A stretch of DNA of 64,000 bases from Streptomyces albofaciens JCM 4342 (GCF_008634025.1 NZ_PDCM01000001.1:1478001-1542000); one strand, 5' to 3'; shown: positions 39,412 through 47,910, numbered from the stretch's first letter. Notes: a model not told the origin generated them from the letters alone. Made by a program: numbers and translations.

Positions 39412-39641
39412 GCGGCGCGTGCTCCTTCGTGTGCGGTGATGCATCGGGTGGGGTGGGTGGTGCGGATGGCGGCGACGAACCTGGCCGCGGCCGCGGGGCC
39501 GGTGACGGGGCCCTCGGTGGTGTGGCAGAGCAGGCACTCGTACCGGGCCCGCGGCGGCCGGGCCCAGCGGATGCGGCCGGTGCGCTTGTCCTCGCGGCCC
39601 TCGCCGAGGTCGACGAACAGCGCGCCCATCACCGTGCTCAC
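39408..39641 (-). CDS. Hypothetical early protein with CxxC
   Basis: 77 aa from GTG 39641 (GTGA overlap with the RuvC-like gene); ATG 39629 is an alternative. ARYECLLCHTTEGPVTGPAAAARFVAAIRTTHPTRCITAHEG has a CxxC-x-H/C pattern that may hold zinc. Overlaps the next gene by 4 bp. Confidence 0.65.
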   Translation of the reverse strand: MSTVMGALFVDLGEGREDKRTGRIRWARPPRARYECLLCHTTEGPVTGPAAAARFVAAIRTTHPTRCITAHEGARAA

Positions 39642-40228
39642 GGGATCGGCCCGAGGTCGGGCCACTGGCACCCGGCGAGCGCCGCGCGGTGCCCGTCCGG
39701 CACCTCCGCCAACGGCTGGCCGAGGTGGTGCAAGCCCATGGCGCGGAGGATGAGCGCGTCGGCCTCGTCGTCGCTCGGGAGGATGGCGCCGTACCGGCGC
39801 TGCGCGGCGTCGAGGACGACGGCCTTCCTGCTGTTGCCCTTGCCGGTCGCGTACTTGGCGCGGGACATGGGCGGGATCACCGCGACAGGGATCTCCCGCT
39901 CGACGAGCGCGCCGACGATCCGCCACCACAGCCCGGACAGGTCGTGGTGCCCGGCCTGCCCCATGGACGCGTGGGACGGGCCCTCGACGCACGCGAGGTC
40001 GACGGTGCCGACTTCGTCGAGGACGCGGGTGGTGATGTAGCGCAGGCGGGCGTGCCGGTCGGCGATCGAGTCGCGGCGGCGGCCCTTGGTGGGGACGCGG
40101 GCGGTGCCGCCGGCGGTGGCGATGCCGGTGCCGGTGAGGCTGATGTCGAGTCCGGCGACGCGATAGAGGCGTGGCCGGGGCCCGGCCGCCGTGGTGGCGG
40201 CCGGGGCGGCTTCGAACAGCGTGGTCAC
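39638..40228 (-). CDS. RuvC-like Holliday junction resolvase
   Basis: 196 aa from GTG 40228 (GTGA). RNase H-fold nuclease with the RuvC acidic set: first Asp in VAGLDISLTGTGIA, Glu in LACVEGPSHASMG, and the C-terminal SDDEADALILRAMG. MSRAKYATGKGNSRKAVVLDAAQRRYG is the common linker text of RuvC proteins. It would resolve branched DNA before packaging. Embedded in the recombination operon. Confidence 0.9.
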   Translation of the reverse strand: MTTLFEAAPAATTAAGPRPRLYRVAGLDISLTGTGIATAGGTARVPTKGRRRDSIADRHARLRYITTRVLDEVGTVDLACVEGPSHASMGQAGHHDLSGLWWRIVGALVEREIPVAVIPPMSRAKYATGKGNSRKAVVLDAAQRRYGAILPSDDEADALILRAMGLHHLGQPLAEVPDGHRAALAGCQWPDLGPIP

Positions 40229-40491
40229 TGCGCCCCCTTGAACGTGTCGCACCCGGTGCAGCGGTAGCCGCCGCCATCCGGCACGTGCCGAACGGCGAGG
40301 TGGCCGCAGGTAGTGGTGTCGCAGGCGAGCCACCGGGCGCCGGGCGGGATCTCCTCGAACCGCGCCGCGATGGCGCGGGCGTGCGCGGCCCGGACCGGCG
40401 CGGCGGGCGCCGGCCGGAGGACGCGGTCGACGAGGACGGCGAACACCACGCCCGGGAACGCGGCGAGGCCAGCAGCGATGGCGGTGATCAC
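40225..40491 (-). CDS. Small protein with N-terminal hydrophobic helix and zinc ribbon
   Basis: 88 aa from GTG 40491. VITAIAAGLAAFPGVVFAVLVDRVL is hydrophobic (membrane anchor or signal), and the C-terminus has CDTTTCGHLAVRHVPDGGGYRCTGCDTF, two Cys pairs of a zinc ribbon. Overlaps both neighbours by 4 bp. Function unknown. Confidence 0.65.
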   Translation of the reverse strand: MITAIAAGLAAFPGVVFAVLVDRVLRPAPAAPVRAAHARAIAARFEEIPPGARWLACDTTTCGHLAVRHVPDGGGYRCTGCDTFKGAQ

Positions 40492-41207
40492 TGGTTGCCT
40501 CCCGCGCGCTGGTGCGGGACGACGGGCCACGCGCCCTCGACGACCGCGGCCGGGTCCTTGCGGCGGAAGTACGCCTCCAGCGACGCGGCCTGTTCGGCGG
40601 CCCACGCGATCTGTGCCGTGTGCAGCTCGTCGAGGCTCATGGCGGTGAGCTGTGCGTACCGGGTGGCCTGTCGCCAGGCGACGCGGCACGCGGCGATGGC
40701 GTCGGCGTCGGCGGTGTGTGCTCCGTCGAGGCGTACCTCGTAGTGCTCGCACAGGGCGGTCAACTTGCGGCTGCCGCGGCGGTAGCGGTCGACCTGCTTG
40801 TCGATGACGAACGGGTCGACCACCCGTATTTCCGCTGCGCAGTCGGTCAGGGGCGCCATGCCGTACCGGCGCGCCTCGCGGTCCAACACGGTCAGGTCAT
40901 AACGGGCGTTCATCGCGACGACCGGTACGCCGGAGAGCACCACCTGTCGGAGCGCGCCGAGGATCTGCTCGACGGCCTCGCGCAGGTCGATGCCCTCGGC
41001 GCGGGCCTTCTCGGTGGTGACGCCGTGGATGGCGGCGGCCTCGTCGGGGATCTCGTGCCCGTCCACGTCGGTCAGCCATGTGGCGGACTGGGTGGGCAGG
41101 CCGGCGCCGCACTGGACGACGCAGGCGGTGACGATGCGGGCGGTCTCGGGGTCGGGGCCGGTGGTCTCCAGGTCGAAGCCGCACATGCGGCAGAGGTGCC
41201 AGCTCAT
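40488..41207 (-). CDS. DnaQ-like DEDDh 3'-5' exonuclease
   Basis: 239 aa. Exo I CGFDLETTGPDPETARIVTACVV (Asp, Glu), HGVT, Exo II VPVVAMNARYDLTVLDREARRYG (Asp), Exo III ALCEHYEVRLDGAHTADADAIAAC (His, Asp), complete for a DEDDh nuclease like the polymerase III epsilon subunit. The C-terminal about 60 residues may contact a partner. Overlaps the ERF gene by 4 bp; probably part of recombination or proofreading. Confidence 0.9.
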   Translation of the reverse strand: MSWHLCRMCGFDLETTGPDPETARIVTACVVQCGAGLPTQSATWLTDVDGHEIPDEAAAIHGVTTEKARAEGIDLREAVEQILGALRQVVLSGVPVVAMNARYDLTVLDREARRYGMAPLTDCAAEIRVVDPFVIDKQVDRYRRGSRKLTALCEHYEVRLDGAHTADADAIAACRVAWRQATRYAQLTAMSLDELHTAQIAWAAEQAASLEAYFRRKDPAAVVEGAWPVVPHQRAGGNQ

Positions 41208-41998
41208 GCGCCACCGCCGGTGCGCTCGGCGTAGACGCGGCGGCCGAGCGAGTCGAGGGTCTCGCTCTCGCCGGTCTCGTTGGTGACCTTGGCGCCCATC
41301 ATGCGGAGGTTGGACAGCTCGTACCCGATCTGCTGGATGCGGGCAGGACTGGTCTTCGGGTCGAGGAGTTCGTCGCGGTAGGACTCCGCGGAGCGGGCGG
41401 GTGCCTCGTTGCCGCGCTCGACGTACGAGGCGTCGGGGTCCTTGTCGTGGGTGGGCGTGAGGCCGCCGGTCAGAAGCAGCACACGCAACGCGACGGACTG
41501 CGCCTTGGCGGTGCCCTTGTCCGCAGAGTCCAGCGCCTCACCGCGGGTCTTCAACAGAGCGGGCAGCGTGTCGCCCTTCGGGCCCATGACCATCCACGAC
41601 ACGGTCACGGTGCACTCCCGCATCTTGCTGCCCTTGGCCGAGGTGGTGTCGCGGTGCTCCGCGTCCACGTCGACGGGGAAGATGTTGATGCCGTGCTTCA
41701 GCGTCACGGGGCCGAAGTGCTGTACGACGGTGTCGACGCCGCGGAAGTTGAAGCGGGTGCCGCCGCCGTTGTACTGCTCCTTCTTGGCGATCGCGCGGAT
41801 CTCGCGGCGGACGCGGAGCCACGCGATGTGCACGGGCACCATCTCCGGATCGCCGTCGCCCGGTTCGTAGTCGGCCATCGGGTCCGGCGCCGGGACGTAC
41901 GGCTCGACGGGCGTCGACGACGCGTCGTCGGACGGGCCCGACGGGGCGTCGGTGGCGCGGCCGGCCGCAGCCGCCGCGCGCTCAGCGAGAGTGGTCAT
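41204..41998 (-). CDS. ERF-family single-strand annealing protein
   Basis: 264 aa. After a disordered acidic N-terminus, VPVHIAWLRVRREIRAIAKKEQYNGGGTRFNFRGVDTVVQHFGPVTLKHGINIFPVDV is the ERF core, followed by TVTVSWMVMGPKGDTLPALLKTRGEALDSADKGTAKAQSVALRVLLLTGGLTP. These proteins anneal complementary strands after exonuclease resection. Its partner is the YqaJ-type exonuclease encoded immediately upstream with a 4-bp overlap. Confidence 0.9.
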   Translation of the reverse strand: MTTLAERAAAAAGRATDAPSGPSDDASSTPVEPYVPAPDPMADYEPGDGDPEMVPVHIAWLRVRREIRAIAKKEQYNGGGTRFNFRGVDTVVQHFGPVTLKHGINIFPVDVDAEHRDTTSAKGSKMRECTVTVSWMVMGPKGDTLPALLKTRGEALDSADKGTAKAQSVALRVLLLTGGLTPTHDKDPDASYVERGNEAPARSAESYRDELLDPKTSPARIQQIGYELSNLRMMGAKVTNETGESETLDSLGRRVYAERTGGGA

Positions 41999-43044
41999 GC
42001 GTTGTGCTCCTCACGGATCACGCGGGGGATGGTCAGGCGGCGGCTGACGCGGTCCTCGACGCAGTCGGCGTACGCCTCGGGCCAGCGCTCGGCCAGCCGC
42101 TCGAAGTTGCAGTGCTGGCGGCTGGTCTCGTCGATGCGGACGAAGGTCCGGTCGAGGACGACCGCCCCGGCGGCGTCGCCGAGCGCGCCGAGGATGCGGG
42201 CCTTGGCCGTCTTCTTCCGGGCCTTGGCCTCGACCTCGTCGTTGTGCGCGTCGAGGTAGTCCGCCACCGCGTCCTGCGTGTCGACATCGCGGGTGATGTC
42301 GACGGCGCCGGACCGGTCCGGGTGCAGCCGGTCGTACAGGTCGAGCAGGACATCGGGGTCGGCGTCGTCGGCGAGGACCGGCGGGCGCCGGGTCTGGATC
42401 TGCTCCCAGGCACGGGCGCCGGCGGCGCGCAGGTCGTCGATCAGGTCGCCGTGGTCGGCGGTGCGCACGACGAACTGCCGGTAGTCGTTGCCACCGAGGC
42501 GTACGGCCACGTGGATGTGATCGAAGCCGCACACGTCGGCCTGCCACAGGACTTGGGCGAGCACGTCGTCCGCGACGCCCTTGCGGAACTGCCCGGCCTT
42601 CATCTTGTCGCGGCACTTGATCTCGACGGCGCACCGCTCGCGGCCGTCGGCGATGGGGCATCCGAGGACGCGGCGGTCGAGGGTGCACATCTGCCACGGG
42701 CGGTCGATGTTGGCGACGAGGCCGACGCGGCGGACCACGCTGCGGTTGCGGCGGGCCCACTCGCGGGCGATGCCCTCCTCGTCGATCCGGCCCCACAGCG
42801 CGGCTTCGGAGTCGTCGCTCTCCAGCGGCAGGCCGCCCGTCTTGTCGTAGTAGACGGACAGAGCGTTGCCGTGGCGGGAGATGCCGAGGATGGCGGCGAT
42901 GTCGGAGGAGCCGAGGCCGCCGCGGCGGGCGGTAAGCCATGCGGTGCGGTCGGCGTCGGCGGAGAGGATGAGGCGGCCGGTCGGGGTGATCCGCCGACCG
43001 GCGGCCGGGGCCGTGGTGGCCCCGGCCTGCGCGGTCTCAGGCAT
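41995..43044 (-). CDS. YqaJ-type (lambda-exonuclease-like) recombination nuclease
   Basis: 349 aa from MPETAQAG; longer start at 43065 is possible. AWLTARRGGLGSSDIAAILGISRHGNALSVYYDKTGG is the YqaJ N-terminal signature; LWGRIDEEGIAREWARRN, the catalytic-core strand CAVEIKCRDKMKAGQF (E-x-K) and ADDVLAQVLWQADVCGFDHIHVAVRLGG follow. It would degrade 5' ends to give the tails annealed by ERF. Confidence 0.9.
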   Translation of the reverse strand: MPETAQAGATTAPAAGRRITPTGRLILSADADRTAWLTARRGGLGSSDIAAILGISRHGNALSVYYDKTGGLPLESDDSEAALWGRIDEEGIAREWARRNRSVVRRVGLVANIDRPWQMCTLDRRVLGCPIADGRERCAVEIKCRDKMKAGQFRKGVADDVLAQVLWQADVCGFDHIHVAVRLGGNDYRQFVVRTADHGDLIDDLRAAGARAWEQIQTRRPPVLADDADPDVLLDLYDRLHPDRSGAVDITRDVDTQDAVADYLDAHNDEVEAKARKKTAKARILGALGDAAGAVVLDRTFVRIDETSRQHCNFERLAERWPEAYADCVEDRVSRRLTIPRVIREEHNA

Positions 43045-43777
43045 CCGCGTCACCACCCTCGTCATCGTGCACGAGCCGCCACCGCCGGGCCTCGCGGTCC
43101 CACTCGATGTGCTCGTCCCCGGCGGGGTTGGCGATGTGGCCGTCCGGATCGATGTGCACCGGGATGCCCGCGTCGACGAGGGCGTTGAGGCCGTCGACGG
43201 CGCGTTGCCACGGCAGCCCGAGGTTGTTCGGCCGGACCGCGCCCCGCGCGACCTTGGATGCGAGCTGCGCGATCACGTCGGCCTGCTCTGCGTACTTGCG
43301 ACCGCGGGTCGCCCGGCACTCGCGCGCCTTCTTCACGAGCCACGCGATGATCTGCGCGTCGCGCTCGGCGACGATCGCGGCGCGGGTGGACTCGCCCGGC
43401 GTGCGGGTGTCCTCGCTTCCGACGGCTTCGAAGTGCTGGCATCCGCACGCCGTCGTGGGGTCTCCGCACGGACCGTCGTGCCGGGAGTGGCCGCACGTGC
43501 AGAGCGCCAGCCGGGTGGACTCGCCCTTGCGGGTGTCCTTCCCGGCCTCGTCGGCCATGCGGCGGAGGATGTCCGCGCTGTCACACCGGCACAGGTCGAA
43601 GACCACTTCGGCCCCACTGTCCGGGCACGCCGCCTTGAACCGGGCGGCGACATCGCGCAGCACCTCAGCGCGGACGGCGGCGTACACCTGCTCCACCCGC
43701 GCGTCCGTCGTCTTGCGCGGTGTCCACGAGTCCCCGAGCAGGGATACGTACCGGCGGATCTCGTCACGGGCGCTCAC
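43037..43777 (-). CDS. Hypothetical early protein with Cys cluster
   Basis: 246 aa from GTG 43777 (GTGA overlap). N-terminal helical part (SARDEIRRYVSLLGDSWTPRKTTDARVEQVYAAVRAEVLRDVAARF), a Cys/His-rich middle (LALCTCGHSRHDGPCGDPTTACGCQHF) that likely binds zinc, and a C-terminus DGHIANPAGDEHIEWDREARRWRLVHDD. No family recognised; operon partner of recombination genes. Confidence 0.7.
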   Translation of the reverse strand: MSARDEIRRYVSLLGDSWTPRKTTDARVEQVYAAVRAEVLRDVAARFKAACPDSGAEVVFDLCRCDSADILRRMADEAGKDTRKGESTRLALCTCGHSRHDGPCGDPTTACGCQHFEAVGSEDTRTPGESTRAAIVAERDAQIIAWLVKKARECRATRGRKYAEQADVIAQLASKVARGAVRPNNLGLPWQRAVDGLNALVDAGIPVHIDPDGHIANPAGDEHIEWDREARRWRLVHDDEGGDADA

Positions 43778-43971
43778 TCGGCACCGCCCGACCGGCCACG
43801 CTCGGCCCGCCAGTCCGCCGCCGCACGCTCGCAGCACAACGGCTCACCGACCTTGAACTCCGCCCGCAGGTCCGGGTACGCGTGCGCGTCCTCGGCCGTC
43901 AGCGTCTCGAAGATCAGGTTGCAGTGCCCGCACATGGTGTGCTCACCGTCGCGGTAGGTACGAGCACTCAC
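43774..43971 (-). CDS. Small zinc-finger-type protein
   Basis: 65 aa from GTG 43971: TMCGHCNLIFETLTAEDAHAYPDLRAEFKVGEPLCCERAAADW; CxxC and CC pairs make a small zinc site. Overlaps both neighbours by 4 bp. Unknown role. Confidence 0.65.
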   Translation of the reverse strand: MSARTYRDGEHTMCGHCNLIFETLTAEDAHAYPDLRAEFKVGEPLCCERAAADWRAERGRSGGAE

Positions 43972-44237
43972 GCGGCACCACCTTCACGGTCCGCGTTGAG
44001 CAGCGCGACGAGGTAGGCGCCGATCGCGGGCGACTCCACTTCGATCACAGGCTCGGGGCAGCAACCGTATGCACTGGGGTCATCCGCATCGTGGCCCTCG
44101 TCCGTGCAAACGGGGCCGATGGCGTCCGGCTCCTCGCACACGTCGGTGTGTACCTGCCGCCACTTCGGTGCTTCGGTGCCGGTCTCGGCGAGCAGGGCTT
44201 TGCGGGCTGCCCGCCGCACGGCGTTGAGGTCGCTCAT
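43968..44237 (-). CDS. Small hypothetical early protein
   Basis: 89 aa from MSDLNAVRRAARKALLAETGTEAPKWRQVHTDVCEEPDAIGPVCTDEGHDADDPSAYGCCPEPVIE. Basic head, acidic Cys-bearing body (four Cys). Overlaps by 4 bp on both sides, so part of the early operon. Unknown role. Confidence 0.65.
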   Translation of the reverse strand: MSDLNAVRRAARKALLAETGTEAPKWRQVHTDVCEEPDAIGPVCTDEGHDADDPSAYGCCPEPVIEVESPAIGAYLVALLNADREGGAA

Positions 44238-44890
44238 GCGGCACCTCGCAGACCGGCCGCAGCCCGGATGCTCTCCGCCAGCGCGAGGCACTGCTGCCCG
44301 TACACCGGGACGCGCGTGGACACCTCGGCGAGCAGCCGCTCGACGAGCAGGGACTCGGGCCGGTGACCGTCGTACGGCCGGGCGTCGGCCTGCTCGTCGA
44401 GGATGTCCGCGACCGCGTCGGGGTGCTCGGTGAACACCTCGACGAGCACGGCCTCGACGAAGGGGCGCAGGTCCAGCGTCACGCCGGTGGGGATGCGCTC
44501 GACGGAGATACGGAACGGCCCTGACACGGGCTGGGACACGTCCGACACCACCGCCGCGCGGAGGTCGTCCATGATGGCCTCGCCATCCACCACCACGACC
44601 GACACCAGCACCGGGACCGGCCGGGCGTGCGGGCGTGGCAGCGACGTGTGCAGCGTCCACACGGCGGAGCCCTCAACCGAGGGACCGATGTGGATCTCGC
44701 CGCCCAACTCCTCGTGCCACATCGACAGGTCATCGGGGTCGGCCACGACCACGCGCACCGCCTCGGCGGAGGGCACGATCGTGGGAGCGGGCAGCGACGA
44801 CCGCGAGAGCAGCGCTTCGAGGGCGATCTCGTTGTCGCGGGCCGCTGCCAAGCTGGAAATCGGCGGGCGATCAGTAAGGTGTGTGCTCAC
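44234..44890 (-). CDS. Hypothetical early protein
   Basis: 218 aa from GTG 44890, preferred because GAGG lies 8 nt upstream; ATG 44902 has no visible site. VRVVVADPDDLSMWHEELGGEIHIGPSVEGSAVWTLHTSLPRPHARPVPVLVSVVVVDGEAIMDDLRAAV is an alpha/beta region; the C-terminus is helical. No family recognised. Confidence 0.65.
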   Translation of the reverse strand: MSTHLTDRPPISSLAAARDNEIALEALLSRSSLPAPTIVPSAEAVRVVVADPDDLSMWHEELGGEIHIGPSVEGSAVWTLHTSLPRPHARPVPVLVSVVVVDGEAIMDDLRAAVVSDVSQPVSGPFRISVERIPTGVTLDLRPFVEAVLVEVFTEHPDAVADILDEQADARPYDGHRPESLLVERLLAEVSTRVPVYGQQCLALAESIRAAAGLRGAA

Positions 44891-44982
44891 GGGGAGCCTC
44901 ATTTCTGTGAGTGGTGAGGTGAGCCGGAGGGGTCGCGCCCGGGGTGCATCCGGAGCGGCCCCGACTCACATCGCGGGAAAGA

Positions 44983-45243
44983 TCAGCGACGAGCCGGAAG
45001 CGGCTTCAACGCGGCCAGTGGGTGCGCCGCGGGCGACGACGGAGCCGACGGGACGACCGCGAGGGGGCCGGCCGTGGGCTCGTGGTGGAACATCGCGTCG
45101 ATGCGGTCGAGGTCGTCGTCCGTGAAGGTCACGGCCCTGCCTTTGCGGCTGTGCGGAAGGTCGTTGATGTTGCGGCGCAGCCAGCGCTCCGAGACGCGGA
45201 GCGCTTCCGCAGCCTCGGGGTACGTGTAAAGGCGCCTGCTCAT
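44983..45243 (-). CDS. Excisionase-like (MerR-type) winged-HTH protein
   Basis: 86 aa: LYTYPEAAEALRVSERWLRRNINDLPHSRKGRAVTFTDDDLDRID is the HTH_17 fold used by many phage excisionases and small activators; the C-terminal half is Pro/Ala-rich. Second gene after the Cro-like gene in the lytic-direction operon, overlapping it by 4 bp. It is the best candidate for the recombination directionality factor partner of the tyrosine integrase, but could instead be an early regulator. Confidence 0.75.
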   Translation of the reverse strand: MSRRLYTYPEAAEALRVSERWLRRNINDLPHSRKGRAVTFTDDDLDRIDAMFHHEPTAGPLAVVPSAPSSPAAHPLAALKPLPARR

Positions 45244-45539
45244 ACCGCAGCTCGTACGGCCGATGGCGCGTTCTCGGTAGCCGGTACCGGGACAGACCGC
45301 CCGACCGGCGCGAAGAGGACGAGCACGTCCACACCGATCGCGGCGCTCAGCGCGTGAGCCACGGGGCCCGGTACGCACCCCTGGACGCCGCTCAGCAGGT
45401 TGCCGACGGTGCCCCTGGCACATCCGCTACGCATAGCCAGCTCACGGACGGTGATGCGCTGCCCGCTACCGGTGCGCTGCATGAGGCGCCGCAGCAGGTC
45501 GGAGTCCAGCAGCCGGTACAGGGGGTCACGCGAGGTCAT
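45240..45539 (-). CDS. Cro-like HTH regulator, first gene of the early operon
   Basis: 99 aa from ATG 45539 (AGGAGG 5 nt upstream). RLMQRTGSGQRITVRELAMRSGCARGTVGNLLSGVQGCVPGPVAHALSAAIGVDVLVLFAPVG is an XRE/Cro helix-turn-helix. It faces the repressor gene across the operator array, and one half-site (TGTCCA 45539-45544) overlaps its start codon. It probably opposes the repressor to commit to lysis. Confidence 0.82.
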   Translation of the reverse strand: MTSRDPLYRLLDSDLLRRLMQRTGSGQRITVRELAMRSGCARGTVGNLLSGVQGCVPGPVAHALSAAIGVDVLVLFAPVGRSVPVPATENAPSAVRAAV

Positions 45540-45695
45540 GTCCACCTCCTAGGGCGTGGTGTCCATCTGTTTGGACATGACGAGCATCGCACACCATGGA
45601 CATCTTGTCCATGCAGATGGACAAGGTGTTTTCTTCAGGTCAATTTCCCGGCGTGCCCTACCATGCGCCGCCCTTCGGCGTGGACACTCTGTCCA
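45539..45695. promoter_or_regulatory. Switch operator array of TGGACA/TGTCCA half-sites
   Basis: Half-sites at 45539, 45560, 45572, 45597, 45606, 45618, 45681 and 45690 (a further TGGACA lies at 45755 before the repressor gene). They build inverted repeats of two forms: TGGACA-N3-TGTCCA (45597-45611 and 45681-45695) and TGTCCA-N6-TGGACA (45560-45577 and 45606-45623). The array fills the space between the Cro-like gene (-) and the repressor (+), so it holds both promoters and operators. Confidence 0.85.
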
Positions 45696-45797
45696 GATGG
45701 TGAGTCAGCGCTGCGCGGTGACCTGCCAAAATGTCACGGAATCATCAGCGGCAACATGGACACCCCGAGCACACCCGACCCCACACGGAGTGGCAGG

Positions 45798-46217
45798 ATG
45801 ACCACCATGGTCGAACAGGACGACACCTACACGCGGACGGATCTGTCCGACCTGGTGCGGAACCGCCGTGCCGAACTCCGGATGAGCCTGCGGGCCGTCG
45901 AGGAGCACCCCGGCAATGTGGGCCCGGACGGGAAGCCGGTCATCAAGCGCGGCTGGTTGGACAGGCTTGAGAAGCGGAAGCCGGTGATTCCCCCTCAAGT
46001 TCCCGAACTGACCGCTCTCTCCGCCGTCCTCGATCTTCCGCTCGGCCGCCTTCAGGATGCGGCCGGCGCGCAGTTCCTCGGGATCACTTCCGTGTGGAGT
46101 GAGTCAGGTGAGGCGCGAGCGCTCATCGCGCACGCCGAGCGGTTGACGCCCGAGCAGCGTGATCAACTTGCCCGGCTCCTCGCTGCGTTCGAAAGCGCGC
46201 CACGCGGCGAACAGTGA
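45798..46217 (+). CDS. Phage immunity repressor (XRE-type HTH)
   Basis: 139 aa from ATG 45798 (GGAG site). LSDLVRNRRAELRMSLRAVEEHP... KRGWLDRLEKRKPVIPPQVPELTALSAVLDLPLGRLQDAAG is an XRE-like HTH region of the type found in actinophage repressors; the C-terminal part (SGEARALIAHAERLTPEQRDQLARLLAAFE) is helical and probably dimerises. Divergent from the Cro-like gene over the TGGACA array. No LexA-type autocleavage domain is present, so induction must work in another way. Confidence 0.82.
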   Translation: MTTMVEQDDTYTRTDLSDLVRNRRAELRMSLRAVEEHPGNVGPDGKPVIKRGWLDRLEKRKPVIPPQVPELTALSAVLDLPLGRLQDAAGAQFLGITSVWSESGEARALIAHAERLTPEQRDQLARLLAAFESAPRGEQ

Positions 46218-46396
46218 TCTTTGGCCACGGCCGCTACTTAGAGTCATGTTCGGGTCTGGGGACTAGTTGAGTCCTGTCCGAAATGGCACCATGATTCTTT
46301 CGCCTGGGGGGCGTGATGGTTCGATAGCCTGCACATCCGGCCCGATCGAACTAGTGATCCATTTTGGCCGGTAGTGCCCGCGGCGTAGGGGGTCTT

Positions 46397-46642
46397 GTGA
46401 CTGACCGTGTCAGCAGTAATCCGAACGTGCGCGTCGTAATATCGCCCCTCGTGCCCGAGGGGGAGATCGTCTGCCTCTTCGAGCGCGAGGGCGAATTGAT
46501 CTGGGCTTTCGCGCCCGGGCACATCACCAGTGAAGCCGTCGAGGTGGCCAACCAGCAGCTACGGCACCTCGTCGGACACGGCCTCTGGGGGCAGCGGTGG
46601 GGCGGCGACCAACAGGAACCGCCCCACCGGGCCGCTTCCTAA
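46397..46642 (+). CDS. Hypothetical protein next to integrase
   Basis: 81 aa from GTG 46397 (AGGGGG site): VTDRVSSNPNVRVVISPLVPEGEIVCLFEREGELIWAFAPGHITSEAVEVANQQLRHLVGHGLWG. A small alpha/beta protein. Its TAA overlaps the integrase stop from the opposite strand. It runs in the repressor direction after a 179-bp gap and may be a lysogeny gene. Confidence 0.65.
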   Translation: MTDRVSSNPNVRVVISPLVPEGEIVCLFEREGELIWAFAPGHITSEAVEVANQQLRHLVGHGLWGQRWGGDQQEPPHRAAS

Positions 46643-47910
46643 ACCGCAGGCACGACCGTGAAAGCCGGTGCGGGCGCCGGCACCGTGAGCGCAGCCTCGA
46701 CGGCGGCAGTGATCTCGTCGTCCAGTTCGCGCACCAGGTGCCCGTACCGGTCCACGGTCGTACTGATCGACTCATGCCCCAACCGGACCTGGATCGCCGG
46801 AAGCGGAATCCGCGCGGCGATCAGCCACGCCACGTGCGTATGCCGGAGGTCGTGCAACCGGGGCCGCCGGGGCAGGCCCTTGGCAACGGCAGCCTTCACC
46901 GCCGGCAGCCACTTCCGGTTGTAGAAATTGGCGTGCCGCCACGCGCCGCCCATCGCCGCCCGGAACACGAACCCTTCGGGCGGCTGGCCCGCGGTCAGCC
47001 GCCGGGCCGTCTCCGCTTGCGCGGCCGTGAGAGCGATGACTCGGCGGGCCTTCTTGGTCTTGGGCGGGCCGAGGTAGAACGCGTTGCCCCTGCCGCTGCC
47101 CTTCTCTGCCTTCTTCCACGCTCGGTGGATCGTGGCTGTGGGCGGGGAGGAGGACAGGTTGAGATCGCGGACCTGTAGCGCGGTCGCCTCACCCCACCGC
47201 ATCCCCGTGCCGACGAGCCAGTCGGCGAGGTCCCGCGCGTCCGGGTCGGTGATCTCCGCGGCTATGCGCTGGTACTCGTCGCGCTCCAGGAAGCACATCT
47301 CCTCGTCGACGTGATCGTCGACCCTGGGGAGGCGGGTGCCCTTGCATGGGTTGTCGGCGCGCAGTGGAGGCTTCGCCCCTACCGCAGCTTGGAACGCGCA
47401 GAACATCAGACCGTGTCGATTCCGGACACTCTTCGGGTCGGCCGGCCTCCGCTCCCACTTTGAGAGGTCGGCCGGGTTCGGCGCGCCTTTCTCCTCGGCG
47501 CGGACCCAGTCGGCCACGTCGTCCGCCGTCACGTTGCAGACCGTCGCCGGCACCACCTCGCCGGAATGCTGCGTGTGCTGTAGCAGCGACAGGTGGATAC
47601 GGATCTCGCGGCGGTAGTCGTCCCGGGTTCGATCGTCGATCCCGGTTAGACGGTCGACGTACCGCTCCGCCCATGTGACCCACGGCACGTCATTGGGGTG
47701 GGTGTCTGGCTCGACGAATCCCTTGCCGCGGACCCAGCCGGGCGGCCAGTGCTGCCCGTGGGCGTCTACGAGCTTCTTGAAGGTCTTGGCGCTCTCGGGG
47801 TCGCTGAACTTCTCCGACTGGCCAGGGGCCCCGCGTGCGCCGCCCTTGCGCCACTTCACCTGGTACGTGATGGTGCCGCCCTTCTTGGGGCGTTCCACGA
47901 TGCTCGCCAT
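46639..47910 (-). CDS. int: Tyrosine integrase
   Basis: 423 aa from MASIVERPKKGGTITYQVKWRKGG. N-terminal arm-binding region, then SAM-like core-binding domain (WVTWAERYVDRLTGIDDRTRDDYRREIRIHL) and catalytic domain: Arg I in WLVGTGMRWGEATALQ, Lys-bearing PKTKKARRVIAL, HDLRHTHVAWLI (His, Arg II), and LGHESISTTVDRYGHL (His, nucleophile Tyr). It inserts the phage into tRNA-His. The gene ends far from attR and its start lies 105 bp from the attR core, as is usual for Streptomyces integrases. Confidence 0.95.
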   Translation of the reverse strand: MASIVERPKKGGTITYQVKWRKGGARGAPGQSEKFSDPESAKTFKKLVDAHGQHWPPGWVRGKGFVEPDTHPNDVPWVTWAERYVDRLTGIDDRTRDDYRREIRIHLSLLQHTQHSGEVVPATVCNVTADDVADWVRAEEKGAPNPADLSKWERRPADPKSVRNRHGLMFCAFQAAVGAKPPLRADNPCKGTRLPRVDDHVDEEMCFLERDEYQRIAAEITDPDARDLADWLVGTGMRWGEATALQVRDLNLSSSPPTATIHRAWKKAEKGSGRGNAFYLGPPKTKKARRVIALTAAQAETARRLTAGQPPEGFVFRAAMGGAWRHANFYNRKWLPAVKAAVAKGLPRRPRLHDLRHTHVAWLIAARIPLPAIQVRLGHESISTTVDRYGHLVRELDDEITAAVEAALTVPAPAPAFTVVPAV

